A stretch of DNA of 64,000 bases from Numidum massiliense (GTDB lineage: Bacteria; Bacillota; Bacilli; Thermoactinomycetales; Novibacillaceae): assembly GCF_001375555.1 (NCBI RefSeq), contig NZ_CTDZ01000009.1, forward strand, positions 2,535,758 to 2,599,757, in the 5' to 3' direction. Positions 27,396-37,051 of this stretch are shown in pieces (the first letter of the stretch is position 1; every line of letters starts with the position of its first letter). Under the pieces are notes generated by a model. It ran no database searches. It worked only from the letters and a program-made list of their open reading frames with translations, and was not told where the DNA came from. Made by a program: the position numbers and the translations under genes.

Positions 27396-29201
27396 TTAAG
27401 CTAACTTCTCCATCTCATCGAGCAGGTGCGCAAATACGCCGAGTGCCGCGTTGACCGGTTGTGGCGAAGTCATATCGACACCAGCCTGTTTCAAAAGGTC
27501 GATCGAGTAGTCGGAGCATCCGCCTTTCAAGAATTGCAAGTACCGTTCGACAGCCGGCGCGCCTTCGGTTAAAATTTGTTGCGATAACGCGGTCGCGGCT
27601 GAAAACCCTGTCGCGTACTTGTACACGTAAAAATTGTAGTAAAAATGCGGGATGCGCGCCCACTCGATCGCTGTATCGTCGTCGATGACGATATCTGTAC
27701 CGTAATATTTCACGTTCAACTTACGATACGTGTCGTTCAAAAATGCCGGTGTCAACGCTTCGCCCGCTTCGACCGTTTCGTGAGTCAACTTTTCGAACTC
27801 GGCAAACATCGTCTGCCGGAAAAACGTCGTGCGGAACTGTTCCATGTAATGGTTAAGCAAGAACATTTTTTCTTCCTGCGACTCAGTACGGTCGAGCAAA
27901 TAGCGCATTAACAGTGCTTCGTTCAACGTCGACGCCACTTCTGCCAAGAAGATCGTATACTGGGAGTACACGTACGGCTGGTTGCTGTTCGAGTAAAAGC
28001 TGTGCATCGCATGTCCCATCTCGTGCGCCAGCGTGAACATGTGATCCAACGTGTCGTGGTGGTTCAAGAGCACGTACGGGTGCGTGCCATACGGTCCAAA
28101 GCAATAGGCGCCGCTCCGCTTCCCTTTGTTTTCGAGCACGTCGATCCAGCCGCCGTTAAGCCCAGCGTCTAAGTCAGCCAAATACGTGTCCCCGAGCGGT
28201 TTTAACGCCTTTAAGATCGTTTCTTTCGCTTCTTCAAACGTAATCGTCTTCGCGACGTCTTTCACCATCGGCGTGTACAAATCGTACATGCAAATGTCGT
28301 CTAGGCCGAGTAATTTTTTGCGCAAGGCGACGTAACGGTGCAGCAGGTGCGTATGGTCGTGCGCCGACTTTAGCAAGTTGTCGTACACGCTGAGCGGAAT
28401 GTTGTCTTCGTCGAGCGCCGCTTGGCGCGCCGACTCGTATTTGCGCGTGCGCGCGTAAAAAACATCCTTCTTAATGCTCGCTGAGAGCGTCGCCGCGAGC
28501 GTGTTTTCTTGCTTTTTGTACGTGCGGTGCATCGCTTCGAAGGCGTTCTTGCGGACGGTACGGTCCGGGCTTTCGATCAACTGTCGGTACAGCCCCTTCG
28601 TCAATTGCACCTCGCTACCGTCCTCGTCTTTGACCGTCGGGAATTGGATGTCGGCGTCGTTAATCATGCTGAAAATCGCCGACGGCGCCTGCGCCAACTC
28701 GCCGACACGTGCGAGCAACTGTTCTTCTTCCAGCGAAAGGACGTGCGCTTTTTGCCGCAAAATGTCTTGCAAATGGTGGCGGTACACGCCTAAGCTTTCG
28801 TTTTCGGCGAGGAATTGCTCGATTGTTTCCTCCGGAATTGTCAACAGTTCCGGTATGATGAAGGACATGCTTTCTTGTACGTCAATCAGCAAGCTTTTGA
28901 CTTTGCTTTGCAGTGCTTGCGATTGTGCATTGGCCGTGTTTTCGTCAAAGCGCAATTTGGCGTAAGCGTAAAGTAAAATCGCCTTCTGTTCGATGTCGTC
29001 GTGCAGCTGTAGCGCCTTAACTAGCGACTCCGCACTCCCACCGAGTTTTCCCTTTAGTGCGGCGATGTCGGACAACTGCTCTTTTACCTCGGCAAAATCG
29101 CGTTGCCAGTCCACCTCAGAAACATACAGATGGTCCAGTTTCCACTGATATTTTTCAGGCACTTCGCTGCGTTCGAGCAGCACCTGTTTTCCATTTCCCA
29201 C
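27396..29201 (-). CDS. pepF: Oligoendopeptidase F
   Basis: A 601-residue M3-family zinc peptidase that cuts short peptides in the cytoplasm. The zinc site is FTLAHEMGHAMHSFYS (HExGH, near residue 385), with a later Glu ligand in FLAEVASTLNEALL. The N-terminal helical lobe is complete and the C-terminal LLKQAGVDMTSPQPV is typical. I chose the GTG at 29201, ten bases after AAGGAG; the in-frame ATG further upstream overlaps that site. It stands alone, with LysR downstream of its promoter region on the other side. Confidence 0.95.
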   Translation of the reverse strand: MGNGKQVLLERSEVPEKYQWKLDHLYVSEVDWQRDFAEVKEQLSDIAALKGKLGGSAESLVKALQLHDDIEQKAILLYAYAKLRFDENTANAQSQALQSKVKSLLIDVQESMSFIIPELLTIPEETIEQFLAENESLGVYRHHLQDILRQKAHVLSLEEEQLLARVGELAQAPSAIFSMINDADIQFPTVKDEDGSEVQLTKGLYRQLIESPDRTVRKNAFEAMHRTYKKQENTLAATLSASIKKDVFYARTRKYESARQAALDEDNIPLSVYDNLLKSAHDHTHLLHRYVALRKKLLGLDDICMYDLYTPMVKDVAKTITFEEAKETILKALKPLGDTYLADLDAGLNGGWIDVLENKGKRSGAYCFGPYGTHPYVLLNHHDTLDHMFTLAHEMGHAMHSFYSNSNQPYVYSQYTIFLAEVASTLNEALLMRYLLDRTESQEEKMFLLNHYMEQFRTTFFRQTMFAEFEKLTHETVEAGEALTPAFLNDTYRKLNVKYYGTDIVIDDDTAIEWARIPHFYYNFYVYKYATGFSAATALSQQILTEGAPAVERYLQFLKGGCSDYSIDLLKQAGVDMTSPQPVNAALGVFAHLLDEMEKLA

Positions 29202-29376
29202 GATGAGTTCACTCCTTGAGATGGTTAACATATGTAGACCTATTTATTTTACCACTGTTGCCCGCGTTCAACAAAGTAGGCGAGCGTTTGCCAGTCTACT
29301 CCACTGAGAGGGGTGGGAGGATGAGGAGGGGATAAAGGGGGGAATGGAATTAGGGGAGAATTATGTGGTATTTCCC

Positions 29377-29402
29377 GAAACAAACTCCTGAAACAAACTC
29401 CT
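29377..29402. repeat. Exact 13-bp tandem duplication
   Basis: GAAACAAACTCCT twice in a row in the non-coding gap between the LysR stop and pepF. Confidence 0.85.
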
Positions 29403-29422
29403 TACTAAACGAACACATAGTG

Positions 29423-30325
29423 TCAATCTTTATCAATTTCCTTAAAATTTTTGAGGAGAAAGTCTTGGAACAGTTTTGCCGCGGGCGGCAACTCGCGCTG
29501 TCGCAACGAAATGATGCAAAACTCGCGCGTAATTTTCGGTTCGAAGACGCGTACGGGCACGGGCTGCAAAGAAGGTCCACTGTCGATAAGGGCAATTTCC
29601 GGTAACAAACTGACCCCGAGTCCCGCAGCCACTAAGCCGCGAATCGAATCTGTCTCTTCACCTTGAAACGCTATTTTCGGGGTAAACCCCGCTTTGCGGC
29701 ACGCCTCCCACGTAATGGCGCGCAACGTGTACCCTGACTGGAACATAATAAACGTCTCATCGGCAAGCTCGCGTAAGTGAATCGACTTTTTTTTGGCTAG
29801 GCGGTGTTCGGCTGGAACGATCGCTAGTAGCTCTTCCGTAAACAGCTTGCGGGTAAGGAGCGAAGGCACGCTTTGCGGCGTCGGCGAAACGAGTGCGAGA
29901 TCGAGGTCGCCGCGCTCGACACATTCGATCATATCCACCGCCGGCCCTTGGCGCAGTTCAAAGCGCGTTCGCGGGTGCGTACGGCGGAACTTGGCGATGA
30001 GCTTCGGGATAAGGCGAATTGCCAAACTGTGGGGGAAACCGACGCGCACTTCACCCAATTCCGGATCGAGGTAGGCGCGAATGTCGCGTTTGCCGTGCTC
30101 TAACTCGGCGAACACATTTTCTACGCGCTTCAGAAACAGTTTGCCGACGCGGGTTAAACGGACGTTGCGCCCATCCCGCTCGAACAGCGCGGCGCCGAGT
30201 TCTTTTTCTAACTGGGCAATTTGCCGACTTAACGCTGACTGTGCAACGAACAGCTCTTTTGCCGTTTGCGTAAAATGTTGCCGCTTGGCGACTTCCAGAA
30301 AATACTGAAGCTGCCTCAGTTCCAT
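29423..30325 (-). CDS. LysR-family transcriptional regulator
   Basis: A 300-residue LysR regulator. The winged helix is MELRQLQYFLEVAKRQHFTQ and QSALSRQIAQLEKELGAALF (residues 1-60); the effector domain runs from about 90 with EVRVGFPHSLAIRLIPKLI. The type resembles CynR/AlsR/YwbI members. It diverges from korA and the shared 142-base region holds a TCATC/GATGA inverted repeat at about 30367-30389, so it probably controls korAB. The co-inducer is unknown; a 2-oxo acid would make sense. Confidence 0.88.
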   Translation of the reverse strand: MELRQLQYFLEVAKRQHFTQTAKELFVAQSALSRQIAQLEKELGAALFERDGRNVRLTRVGKLFLKRVENVFAELEHGKRDIRAYLDPELGEVRVGFPHSLAIRLIPKLIAKFRRTHPRTRFELRQGPAVDMIECVERGDLDLALVSPTPQSVPSLLTRKLFTEELLAIVPAEHRLAKKKSIHLRELADETFIMFQSGYTLRAITWEACRKAGFTPKIAFQGEETDSIRGLVAAGLGVSLLPEIALIDSGPSLQPVPVRVFEPKITREFCIISLRQRELPPAAKLFQDFLLKNFKEIDKD

Positions 30326-30383
30326 TTCTCACGTCTCCCTCAACTCATCTCAAAAGACGATTGATATCATCTACTTATTATAT

Positions 30384-30412
30384 TTGATGAAAAAAGCGTT
30401 GTCATGTAGAAT
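30384..30412 (+). promoter_or_regulatory. Promoter of korAB
   Basis: TTGATG, a 17-base spacer and TAGAAT, 56 bases upstream of korA. The inverted repeat TCATC...GATGA overlaps the -35 region, suiting LysR control. Confidence 0.6.
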
Positions 30413-30467
30413 GGAAATATAGCGTTTTCAAAACGCCCTAACGAACTCTCCGAGGAGTGTTAAACGC

Positions 30468-32243
30468 ATGTTACAGCAACTGTCTTGGATGGTTGGCGGG
30501 CAGCAGGGGGAAGGTATAGATCCAACCGGTTCGATCCTTGCGAAAGCTCTCAACCGACAAGGCTACTACATTTACGGATACCGTCACTTCTCTTCGCGCA
30601 TTAAAGGCGGGCACAGCAATTACAAGGTAAGAATTAGTACGGCCCCACTGTTAGCGAATGCGGACGCACTGGACATGATCGTCGCCTTTGACCAAGAGAC
30701 GATCGATTTGAACGCCCACGAACTAAGGCCGGGCGGTCTCGTGATCGGTGACAGTAAGTTTAAGCCGTCTGTCACGAGGGACGACGTACAACTGATCGAT
30801 ATCCCCCTAACGAAAATCGCCGAGGAACTAGGCACTCGCATCATGAAGAACATGGTCGCGATCGGTGCCACTACGGCGATTATTGGCGTTGATCCCGATA
30901 TCTTCACTGAGATGATCACCGCACAATTTGCCCGCAAAGGCGACAAAATCGTCAGTGCCAATTTGGAAGCGATTAAACGAGGAAGAGAACTGGCGCTCGA
31001 ACAGTTGAACCCAGAGCTAAACATGGCGCTCGCGCCTGCCGACGGTACATCGCGCCTCTTAATGATGGGGAACGACGCCGTTTCGCTCGGGGCACTCGCC
31101 GCCGGCTGCCGCGTGATGCCCGCGTACCCAATTACACCCGCCTCCGATATTATGGAACACTTAGTGAAGCAACTGCCCGACCACGGCGGTGTCGTCCTCC
31201 AAACAGAAGACGAAATTGCTGCCGCCATTACGGCGATCGGTGCTTCGTACGCCGGTGCCCGCGCGATGACGGCGACTTCCGGCCCTGGTCTGTCACTTAT
31301 GATGGAGGCGATCGGCCTTTCCGGCATGACCGAAACGCCACTCGTCATTATCGATACGCAACGCGGTGGTCCGAGTACTGGATTGCCGACGAAAAATGAA
31401 CAAAGCGACGTCAATGCCGCACTTTACGGGACGCACGGTGAAATTCCGCGCATCGTACTTGCACCGAGCACGGCAGAAGAATGCTTCTACGATACGGTTC
31501 GCGCTTTTAACTACGCGGACGAATACCAAGTCCCGGTTATTTTACTCACTGATCTCGCGCTTTCACTGGCGCTACAAACAGTCGAACAACTTGATTACTG
31601 TAAAGTGACGATTGAACGAGGAAAGTTGCTCTCTGACGAAGAAGTGGCTCAGCTGACAGACGACAACGGTTACTTCCACCGCTACGCCGACACGGAAGAC
31701 GGCATTTCGCCACGCGCGATCCCCGGGCAAAAAGGCGGCACGCACTACGTCACTGGCGTGGAACACAACGACATCGGACGTCCTGTCGAGAGCGCTGACA
31801 ACCGACAAAAAATGATGAACAAGCGGATGCGTAAATTAGAAGGCGTCGAACTTCCCGACAGTGTCGTTGTAGAGGAAACGGATGACGCCGATTGGCTCAT
31901 CGTCGGTTTCGGTTCGACGATGGGAACGATAGCCGAAGCGCGGGCGCAACTGTCGGCAGCTGGCATTCAAGCGAGCCAAGCGCAAATTCGCGTGCTCTCG
32001 CCGTTCCCGACGGTTCCAGTTAAAGAGCTAGTTGAACGCTACAAACGCGTGCTCGTCGTCGAAAGTAACGCGACTGGCCAATTAGCGGCACAAATTAAAC
32101 AGCGAGTCGGCGCAACCGATCACATCTTCAGTCTCGTCAAATACGATGGCGTCCCGTTCTTCCCGTTAGAAATTAGCGAACACGTGAAGGAGTTGAATGC
32201 AAGTGGCAACAGTGAAAGACTTTCGTACCTCCGTGAAGCCTAA
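30468..32243 (+). CDS. korA: 2-oxoacid:ferredoxin oxidoreductase, alpha subunit
   Basis: A 591-residue fused gamma-alpha subunit of a 2-oxoacid (probably 2-oxoglutarate):ferredoxin oxidoreductase. The gamma part starts SWMVGGQQGEGIDPTGSILA and the alpha part has GCRVMPAYPITPASDIMEHL and AMTATSGPGLSLMMEA. It turns a 2-oxo acid plus CoA into acyl-CoA, CO2 and reduced ferredoxin in the cytoplasm. It pairs with korB, whose start lies inside its last 41 bases. In Bacillales this pair serves the TCA cycle or anabolic ferredoxin reduction. Confidence 0.94.
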   Translation: MLQQLSWMVGGQQGEGIDPTGSILAKALNRQGYYIYGYRHFSSRIKGGHSNYKVRISTAPLLANADALDMIVAFDQETIDLNAHELRPGGLVIGDSKFKPSVTRDDVQLIDIPLTKIAEELGTRIMKNMVAIGATTAIIGVDPDIFTEMITAQFARKGDKIVSANLEAIKRGRELALEQLNPELNMALAPADGTSRLLMMGNDAVSLGALAAGCRVMPAYPITPASDIMEHLVKQLPDHGGVVLQTEDEIAAAITAIGASYAGARAMTATSGPGLSLMMEAIGLSGMTETPLVIIDTQRGGPSTGLPTKNEQSDVNAALYGTHGEIPRIVLAPSTAEECFYDTVRAFNYADEYQVPVILLTDLALSLALQTVEQLDYCKVTIERGKLLSDEEVAQLTDDNGYFHRYADTEDGISPRAIPGQKGGTHYVTGVEHNDIGRPVESADNRQKMMNKRMRKLEGVELPDSVVVEETDDADWLIVGFGSTMGTIAEARAQLSAAGIQASQAQIRVLSPFPTVPVKELVERYKRVLVVESNATGQLAAQIKQRVGATDHIFSLVKYDGVPFFPLEISEHVKELNASGNSERLSYLREA

Positions 32244-33066
32244 TTGGTGCCCTGGCTGCGGCGACTTCTCGGTTCTTGCAGCGCTACAGCGTGCGGCAGC
32301 AAACCTCGGGTTGGAACCAGAACAGATGGCGATCGTTTCCGGCATCGGCTGTTCAGGGAGAATATCCGGTTACATGAAAGCGTACGGCTTCCACGGCGTA
32401 CACGGGCGCTCCCTGCTCGCAGCACAGGGGATTAAGTTAGCGAACCGCGATCTGACCGTGATCGCCGCCGGCGGCGACGGCGACGGCTTTGCAATCGGCA
32501 TGAGCCACACGATTCACGCGATACGCCGCAACGTCAATATCACGTACATCGTCATGGACAACCAAATTTACGGTTTGACCAAAGGACAAACATCACCGCG
32601 TAGCGCACAAGGCTTTCAAACGAAAAGCACGCCAGCAGGTTCTTTGGAGGCGGAAATCGAGCCCCTACAGTTGGCCTTATCGTCTGGTGTTACCTTTTTA
32701 GCGCAAGCGTTTTCCGGCCATACGAAAGAACTGACGGAAATTATCGCTAATGGTATCGAGCACAACGGCTTTTCGATGATCAACGTGTTTAGTCCGTGTG
32801 TCACGTACAACAAAATTAACACGTACGACTATTTCCGGGAAAACATCGTCCGTTTATCAGAAGATGACGCGTACGATCCGACGGACAAAGCGGCCGCGAT
32901 GCAAAAAGTGCTGGCGACGAACGGACTGTGCACAGGTATTATTTATCAGGAGGAGCGGCCGTCGTACACCGATCTGCTCCCAAATGCAACGGAAGCGCCG
33001 ATCGCCGAGCAAGACCTAACGCTTGGCGAAGACACGTTTAACGACCTGCTCGCCGAATACGCGTAA
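32203..33066 (+). CDS. korB: 2-oxoacid:ferredoxin oxidoreductase, beta subunit
   Basis: A 287-residue thiamine-diphosphate subunit. The [4Fe-4S] cysteines are in WCPGCGDFSVL, SGIGCSGRI and FSPCVTYN; the TPP motif is GGDGDGFAIGMSHTIHAIRRN to NQIYGLTKGQ. I chose the GTG at 32203 because the protein then begins MATVKDFRTSVKPNW as in family members; an ATG two codons upstream is possible. It overlaps korA and is followed by a terminator at 33200-33230. Confidence 0.94.
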   Translation: MATVKDFRTSVKPNWCPGCGDFSVLAALQRAAANLGLEPEQMAIVSGIGCSGRISGYMKAYGFHGVHGRSLLAAQGIKLANRDLTVIAAGGDGDGFAIGMSHTIHAIRRNVNITYIVMDNQIYGLTKGQTSPRSAQGFQTKSTPAGSLEAEIEPLQLALSSGVTFLAQAFSGHTKELTEIIANGIEHNGFSMINVFSPCVTYNKINTYDYFRENIVRLSEDDAYDPTDKAAAMQKVLATNGLCTGIIYQEERPSYTDLLPNATEAPIAEQDLTLGEDTFNDLLAEYA

Positions 33067-33199
33067 CGACGCACAGCCGCCGCATTGTCGGTTAGGGCGG
33101 AAGCGCCAAGCAACGGTTTGCCGCTGATGTCGCCGCCAGTTTTCAGGAAGGTTATTAACGAAAAGCCCTTACTAAATGAACAATCGGTAGTTTTTATTG

Positions 33200-33230
33200 C
33201 GGTTTCCCGGGGGAGACCGTCTTTTTTTTT
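33200..33230 (+). terminator. Rho-independent terminator of korAB
   Basis: CGGTTTCC and GGAGACCG pair with one G-T, loop of four, followed by a long T run. Confidence 0.9.
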
Positions 33231-33285
33231 GCCCGCATCCGTACGCGCGTTATGTTATGATAGGAAATGGAAAGGGGAGAATGCC

Positions 33286-33666
33286 ATGAGTGAACAATCC
33301 GCGTCCGTGTACGAACTCATCGGGGGTGCAAAGACGCTCGAGGCTTTAGTCAACGGCCTTTACGACCGCATCGCCAAACATCCGGATCTCATCCCAATAT
33401 TCCCGGAAGACTTGACCGAAACGCGTAAAAAACAGTACATGTTTCTCACACAGTTTTTTGGCGGTCCGCGGCTGTACGCAGAAACGTACGGACCCCCGAT
33501 GATGCGCGCACGCCACCTAAAGTTCCCGATCACTCCGAAAAGAGCGGCCGCATGGCTTTCTTGCATGTCTGGGGCGATGGATGACGTCGGTTTGAGCGGC
33601 GACATACGTGCCTTCATGTATGCGCGCTTGACGCAAGTCGCTGGGCACATGGTTAACACAGACTAA
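33286..33666 (+). CDS. Truncated haemoglobin, group II
   Basis: A 126-residue 2-over-2 globin (trHbO, Bacillus YjbI type). The proximal His is in RARHLKFPI, the Tyr B10 in NGLYDRIAKHP and the Trp G8 in AAWLSCM, which define group II. It binds haem and handles O2, NO or peroxide in the cytoplasm. The ATG at 33286 follows AAAGGGGAG. It has its own terminator-separated unit after korAB. Confidence 0.92.
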   Translation: MSEQSASVYELIGGAKTLEALVNGLYDRIAKHPDLIPIFPEDLTETRKKQYMFLTQFFGGPRLYAETYGPPMMRARHLKFPITPKRAAAWLSCMSGAMDDVGLSGDIRAFMYARLTQVAGHMVNTD

Positions 33667-33809
33667 AAGCGGTAGCTTTTAGCATTGTGACTTGTAGCTA
33701 CGTAGCTTTTAGCAGCGGCAGCCTATAGCGGCATTATATCGGTAGCTTATATTGGTAGCCGCTTTCATATACAAAACACAAATAAAAAGATGGCGCGAGG
33801 AGGAAGCGA

Positions 33810-35360
33810 ATGTTTGAGAGAAATAAAAGTTTACTGTTAGTATCTGCCTGTACGTTACTCTTCTTTCTCCTTTACAGCGGGTTCGTCGACAACTCCTATT
33901 TCTCTATCGGCCATTCGAAATTTCCGGCGGTAAGTGAAGAGGAAGCGATCGAGCGCGTCATCGATTTTTCTGCGGACAACCTCGACCTCGGTCTCGACAA
34001 AGACTATTTGTCCGCGGAGTTATTTATCAATCATGAATCCGAGCATTTTCTTGCGGCGAACGACGACGCAAAAATGAACGATGAACATTTTGATTTGCCG
34101 CCGATTTCGATGTGGAAGGTGTCCTACAGCACGTATGTCGGTGACAGCGAAGACGACAAAAAAATTATGACTGCCGATTACTTTGTCGATCTCGACACGG
34201 GGAAAATCATTGGCTTCTTTAACCCTGACCTGGTGACAGACGCTCATGATTTCGGCCTTTCCGGGTTAGACACGGCTGAGGCATGGCTCGCCGATCAAGG
34301 ATTGACAGAGAGGCTATCGTATGTGCGCGACGAGCAAACGGACAAAGGAATCGCGATTCACCATTTCCTTTCCAACGAGCCGCTCGTCGGCGACAGGGCG
34401 CTGCTTTATAAGGTTTTTACTTATAACGGCAATTTTACTGGCTATTATCCAAAACTCGACGTCCCTGAACCGTACACTGTTTCGCTAACGGAAAAAAACT
34501 TGACGTTTTTGCTTAACGCAGGCTCTACGCTGCTGTATATGACGCTTATTTTCGTATTAGGACTCATTATGCTTGTCCTTAAGGCTACGGAACAACGGTT
34601 GTCATTTACCTTTCCACTGCTCATCGGCTTAAGTGTCGTCGTGCTCAGCATCTTGTTTATGACGAACTTGATCGGGGTGATCGAAGGACTTTTGAGTGGC
34701 GCCATCGTCTTCTTCGCGTTGGTCACTGTATACGAAAAACGCGACCGGTTGTGGAATCGCATCCCGGCACGCATCAACCGTATACGGGAACAAGTATTGC
34801 AAGGGTACCTCCTCGCCATTGTCTTATTTTTGCCCTCGTTCATTTTTTATACGGTCGGCAATCACCTATTTGACATTTGGAGCAGTAGCGAAGACACCTT
34901 TTTAATGCTGAAAGATGCGAAGTGGCTGTGGCTGACACCGTTTCTCATCGGCATTACGGCAGCTATTTCGGAAGAGATTATGTACCGTAAATTCGGCGAG
35001 TTCGTCGTGCGCCGCGTGTGGAATAACCAACTGTTTATCGCCTTGACCACGTCGTTCATTTGGGCGATCGCCCATTTAGGGTACAACGTGCACCCGTGGT
35101 ACTTGCGCGTTATTGAATTAACGTTTTTTGTCGGACCGGTTTTGTACTTTGTGTACAAAAAGTACGGCTTACTCGTGTCGATGATCGCGCACTATTTGTT
35201 CAACTGTTTGATCGGTAGTCTCACGTTAATGTCGTTTTCGCGAGACTACGCGTCCACGTTATTGTTGTTACTCGTGCCGTTGTTACTATGCTTCATTCCT
35301 GCTAAGCGGGACACCCCCGCTGCTTACCCGGCGACACCACTGGACGGCGGAAGTATTTAA
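33810..35360 (+). CDS. CPBP family intramembrane metalloprotease
   Basis: A 516-residue membrane protein. One N-terminal helix (LLLVSACTLLFFLLYSGFV) is followed by an outside domain of about 200 residues and then seven or so helices holding the CPBP/Abi (Rce1-like) site: ITAAISEEIMYRKFGEF (EExxxR), SFIWAIAHLGY (FxxxH-like) and SMIAHYLFNCL. The long extracellular N-domain with repeated short segments is not part of the usual family core; it may sense or present a substrate. Candidate roles are prenyl-protein-like processing or peptide maturation. The ATG follows GAGGAGG. Confidence 0.85.
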   Translation: MFERNKSLLLVSACTLLFFLLYSGFVDNSYFSIGHSKFPAVSEEEAIERVIDFSADNLDLGLDKDYLSAELFINHESEHFLAANDDAKMNDEHFDLPPISMWKVSYSTYVGDSEDDKKIMTADYFVDLDTGKIIGFFNPDLVTDAHDFGLSGLDTAEAWLADQGLTERLSYVRDEQTDKGIAIHHFLSNEPLVGDRALLYKVFTYNGNFTGYYPKLDVPEPYTVSLTEKNLTFLLNAGSTLLYMTLIFVLGLIMLVLKATEQRLSFTFPLLIGLSVVVLSILFMTNLIGVIEGLLSGAIVFFALVTVYEKRDRLWNRIPARINRIREQVLQGYLLAIVLFLPSFIFYTVGNHLFDIWSSSEDTFLMLKDAKWLWLTPFLIGITAAISEEIMYRKFGEFVVRRVWNNQLFIALTTSFIWAIAHLGYNVHPWYLRVIELTFFVGPVLYFVYKKYGLLVSMIAHYLFNCLIGSLTLMSFSRDYASTLLLLLVPLLLCFIPAKRDTPAAYPATPLDGGSI

Positions 35361-35388
35361 CCGTAAGGACACCGTGTGCCATCCACCG

Positions 35389-36162
35389 TTAGACGCGCAC
35401 GATGGTGCCGTCGGCGGCGAAGTGTACGCCGTCGGGTAATTGGCTCTGCCTGTAGACGACATCAATGCCGTGCGATAAGTGTGTGAGCCACACCTTCCTC
35501 GGACTGACTGCCTCAATTAGGGATAGCGCTTCTTGCACGTCGTAAATGGAGCGCTTGTGTACGTCGGCTTGTTCGTGCCAGAAGCTCGTCCCGAGCACGA
35601 GCAAGTCGACACCTTTCATCGGCTGCCATTGCGCTTCGCTCATATGGATCGAATCGGGGCAATACACCCAGCTGCGACCATCTCGTTCAAAGCGGTACGC
35701 CGTCGACTCTCCGTTACGCCCGTGATCGACTGTCCACCCTTTGATACGCCAGCCAGCAACGACAAGGTACTCATCGAACGGAATGTAACGCAAGCTTTTA
35801 CTCGTCCACGGATACTGTCGCCGAACGACTTTTAACACCCACTCCGGCGCGTAGACGTCGATTTTGCGCTCCGTCCATCGCGCCACATCAGCCAAGTCGG
35901 GGAGGCCTCCGATATGATCGTGATGCGGATGTGTGAGTAACGTCCGAGAAATGATCCGCTCACTAAACCGTTCCATTTGCGCGCGCCAGTCCGGCCCGCA
36001 GTCGATGAGGAGCCGCTCGCCTTCCTCCGTTTGCAACATGACCGAACTACGTAAACGCGCGTTTTTGCACGTCGACCGCGCCTCCTGGCACACGTCGCAG
36101 TCACAGTAAGTACGCGGTACCCCCATAGAATCTCCCGTCCCTAAAAAAATGAGCCAGTCCAT
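35389..36162 (-). CDS. MBL-fold hydrolase (PhnP-like)
   Basis: A 257-residue metallo-beta-lactamase-fold phosphodiesterase. The metal motif is THPHHDHIGG (His78, His80, Asp82, His83). The early Cys set in RTYCDCDVCQEA (C20, C22, C25) is the structural zinc site known in PhnP-type enzymes, so cyclic-phosphate hydrolysis is the likely reaction. It is convergent with the CPBP protease gene. No phn genes lie nearby, so its substrate here is open. Confidence 0.85.
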   Translation of the reverse strand: MDWLIFLGTGDSMGVPRTYCDCDVCQEARSTCKNARLRSSVMLQTEEGERLLIDCGPDWRAQMERFSERIISRTLLTHPHHDHIGGLPDLADVARWTERKIDVYAPEWVLKVVRRQYPWTSKSLRYIPFDEYLVVAGWRIKGWTVDHGRNGESTAYRFERDGRSWVYCPDSIHMSEAQWQPMKGVDLLVLGTSFWHEQADVHKRSIYDVQEALSLIEAVSPRKVWLTHLSHGIDVVYRQSQLPDGVHFAADGTIVRV

Positions 36163-36404
36163 CGTCCACTACCCTTTCTCTGCAGTTCACGTCGTTTTTT
36201 TCCAATAAGAATACTTTCATTATAAGCAACTGCAACTTAGGCTGCAAAATATGCTCTCTCTCTAAACCACTCTCCCTCATAATTTTCTGTACAACTCACA
36301 ACTGACGGCCAAAAAGCTCGTCTCGTAAACTTCTCCGCATATTCACTGTCCACCTTTCTTATACTGTGGTACGGGTTCTATACGTAAAAGAGGAGGGTGT
36401 GGGA

Positions 36405-36758
36405 GTGAATCAACTAAAGAAAGCGCCACGAGAAAAACCCCACTTAACAGTAATCACACGCGATGTGAAGACTGAGCTCGAAGATGTGGGGGCACAGCTA
36501 TCCCGCCTCGAAAAACTTATTCACGCCTACAATTTACGCGATATCCTCATGTCGGTAACGAATACGCGCCGTTTGCTGTGGCGAAATTTCATCGCCGGTG
36601 TAGCGCGCGGTTTAGGGCTCACCGTCGGCACGACCGTCGTTTTAGCACTCTTTTTTTTAATTCTTAGGGAGTTCATTTCCCTCCCCGTAATAGGCGATTA
36701 CATTCGCGGTTTCATGGAAATGATCCGCTCGTTCGGCGGCAACAGGTATGGATATTGA
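36405..36758 (+). CDS. DUF5665 membrane protein
   Basis: A 117-residue protein of the DUF5665 type, found in Bacillales and of unknown function. A short helical part (LEDVGAQLSRLEKLIHAYNL) with coiled-coil character precedes the invariant-looking RRLLWRNFIAGVARGLGLTV and one membrane helix (VGTTVVLALFFLILREF), then PVIGDYI. The GTG at 36405 follows GAGGAGG; the upstream in-frame GTG has no ribosome site. Confidence 0.8.
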   Translation: MNQLKKAPREKPHLTVITRDVKTELEDVGAQLSRLEKLIHAYNLRDILMSVTNTRRLLWRNFIAGVARGLGLTVGTTVVLALFFLILREFISLPVIGDYIRGFMEMIRSFGGNRYGY

Positions 36759-36869
36759 GTGGGTGAGAGTCCCTTTTGGGGTTTCAAACTCAAACTCTAA
36801 AACCGAGGCAGATTCACGGTTACAAGCAAATAGGCGATCCAAATAAGGCAACAACGATTCTAAAAAATG

Positions 36870-36960
36870 GTCAGACTTGCAAGAGGGGATAAAAACACCC
36901 CTCCCTCGTCTGACACGCCATTCATCTCACCGCTTGTAGAAGCGGGAGACTTCTTGCGCA
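36870..36960 (+). ncRNA. Structured segment, possible orphan IS200/IS605-type end
   Basis: Two stable hairpins in a row. The first nests GTCAGAC (36870-36876) with GTCTGAC (36908-36914) around GAGGGG (36883-36888) with CCCCTC (36898-36903). The second is CCGCTT-GTAG-AAGCGG (36930-36945), followed by GAGACTTCTTGCGCA. A final hairpin followed by a TTCTTGC-like string recalls the right ends and guide RNA scaffolds of IS200/IS605-type elements, but no tnpA or tnpB lies near. It could equally be a transcription-linked RNA of unknown kind. Low confidence in the identity, high in the structure. Confidence 0.4.
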
Positions 36961-37007
36961 AGTATGTTAATCGATCTAAGCCACCCCGCAGCGTTGCAGT
37001 TGCAGCT

Positions 37008-37046
37008 CTAGCTTCTTCAGCTTCTTCGGTTTCTTCAGCTTCTTAG
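37008..37046. repeat. 9-bp imperfect tandem repeat
   Basis: About four copies of a 9-base unit (CAGCTTCTT, CGGTTTCTT and variants) immediately downstream of the pflA stop on the minus strand. Confidence 0.6.
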
Positions 37047-37051
37047 TGTTA

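Noticed and set aside
29398-33182. Similar strings CTTACTAAACGAACA (near 29401) and CTTACTAAATGAACA (near 33168)
   Set aside because: Only 15 bases with one mismatch, in unrelated settings; could be chance and no wider similarity was seen.
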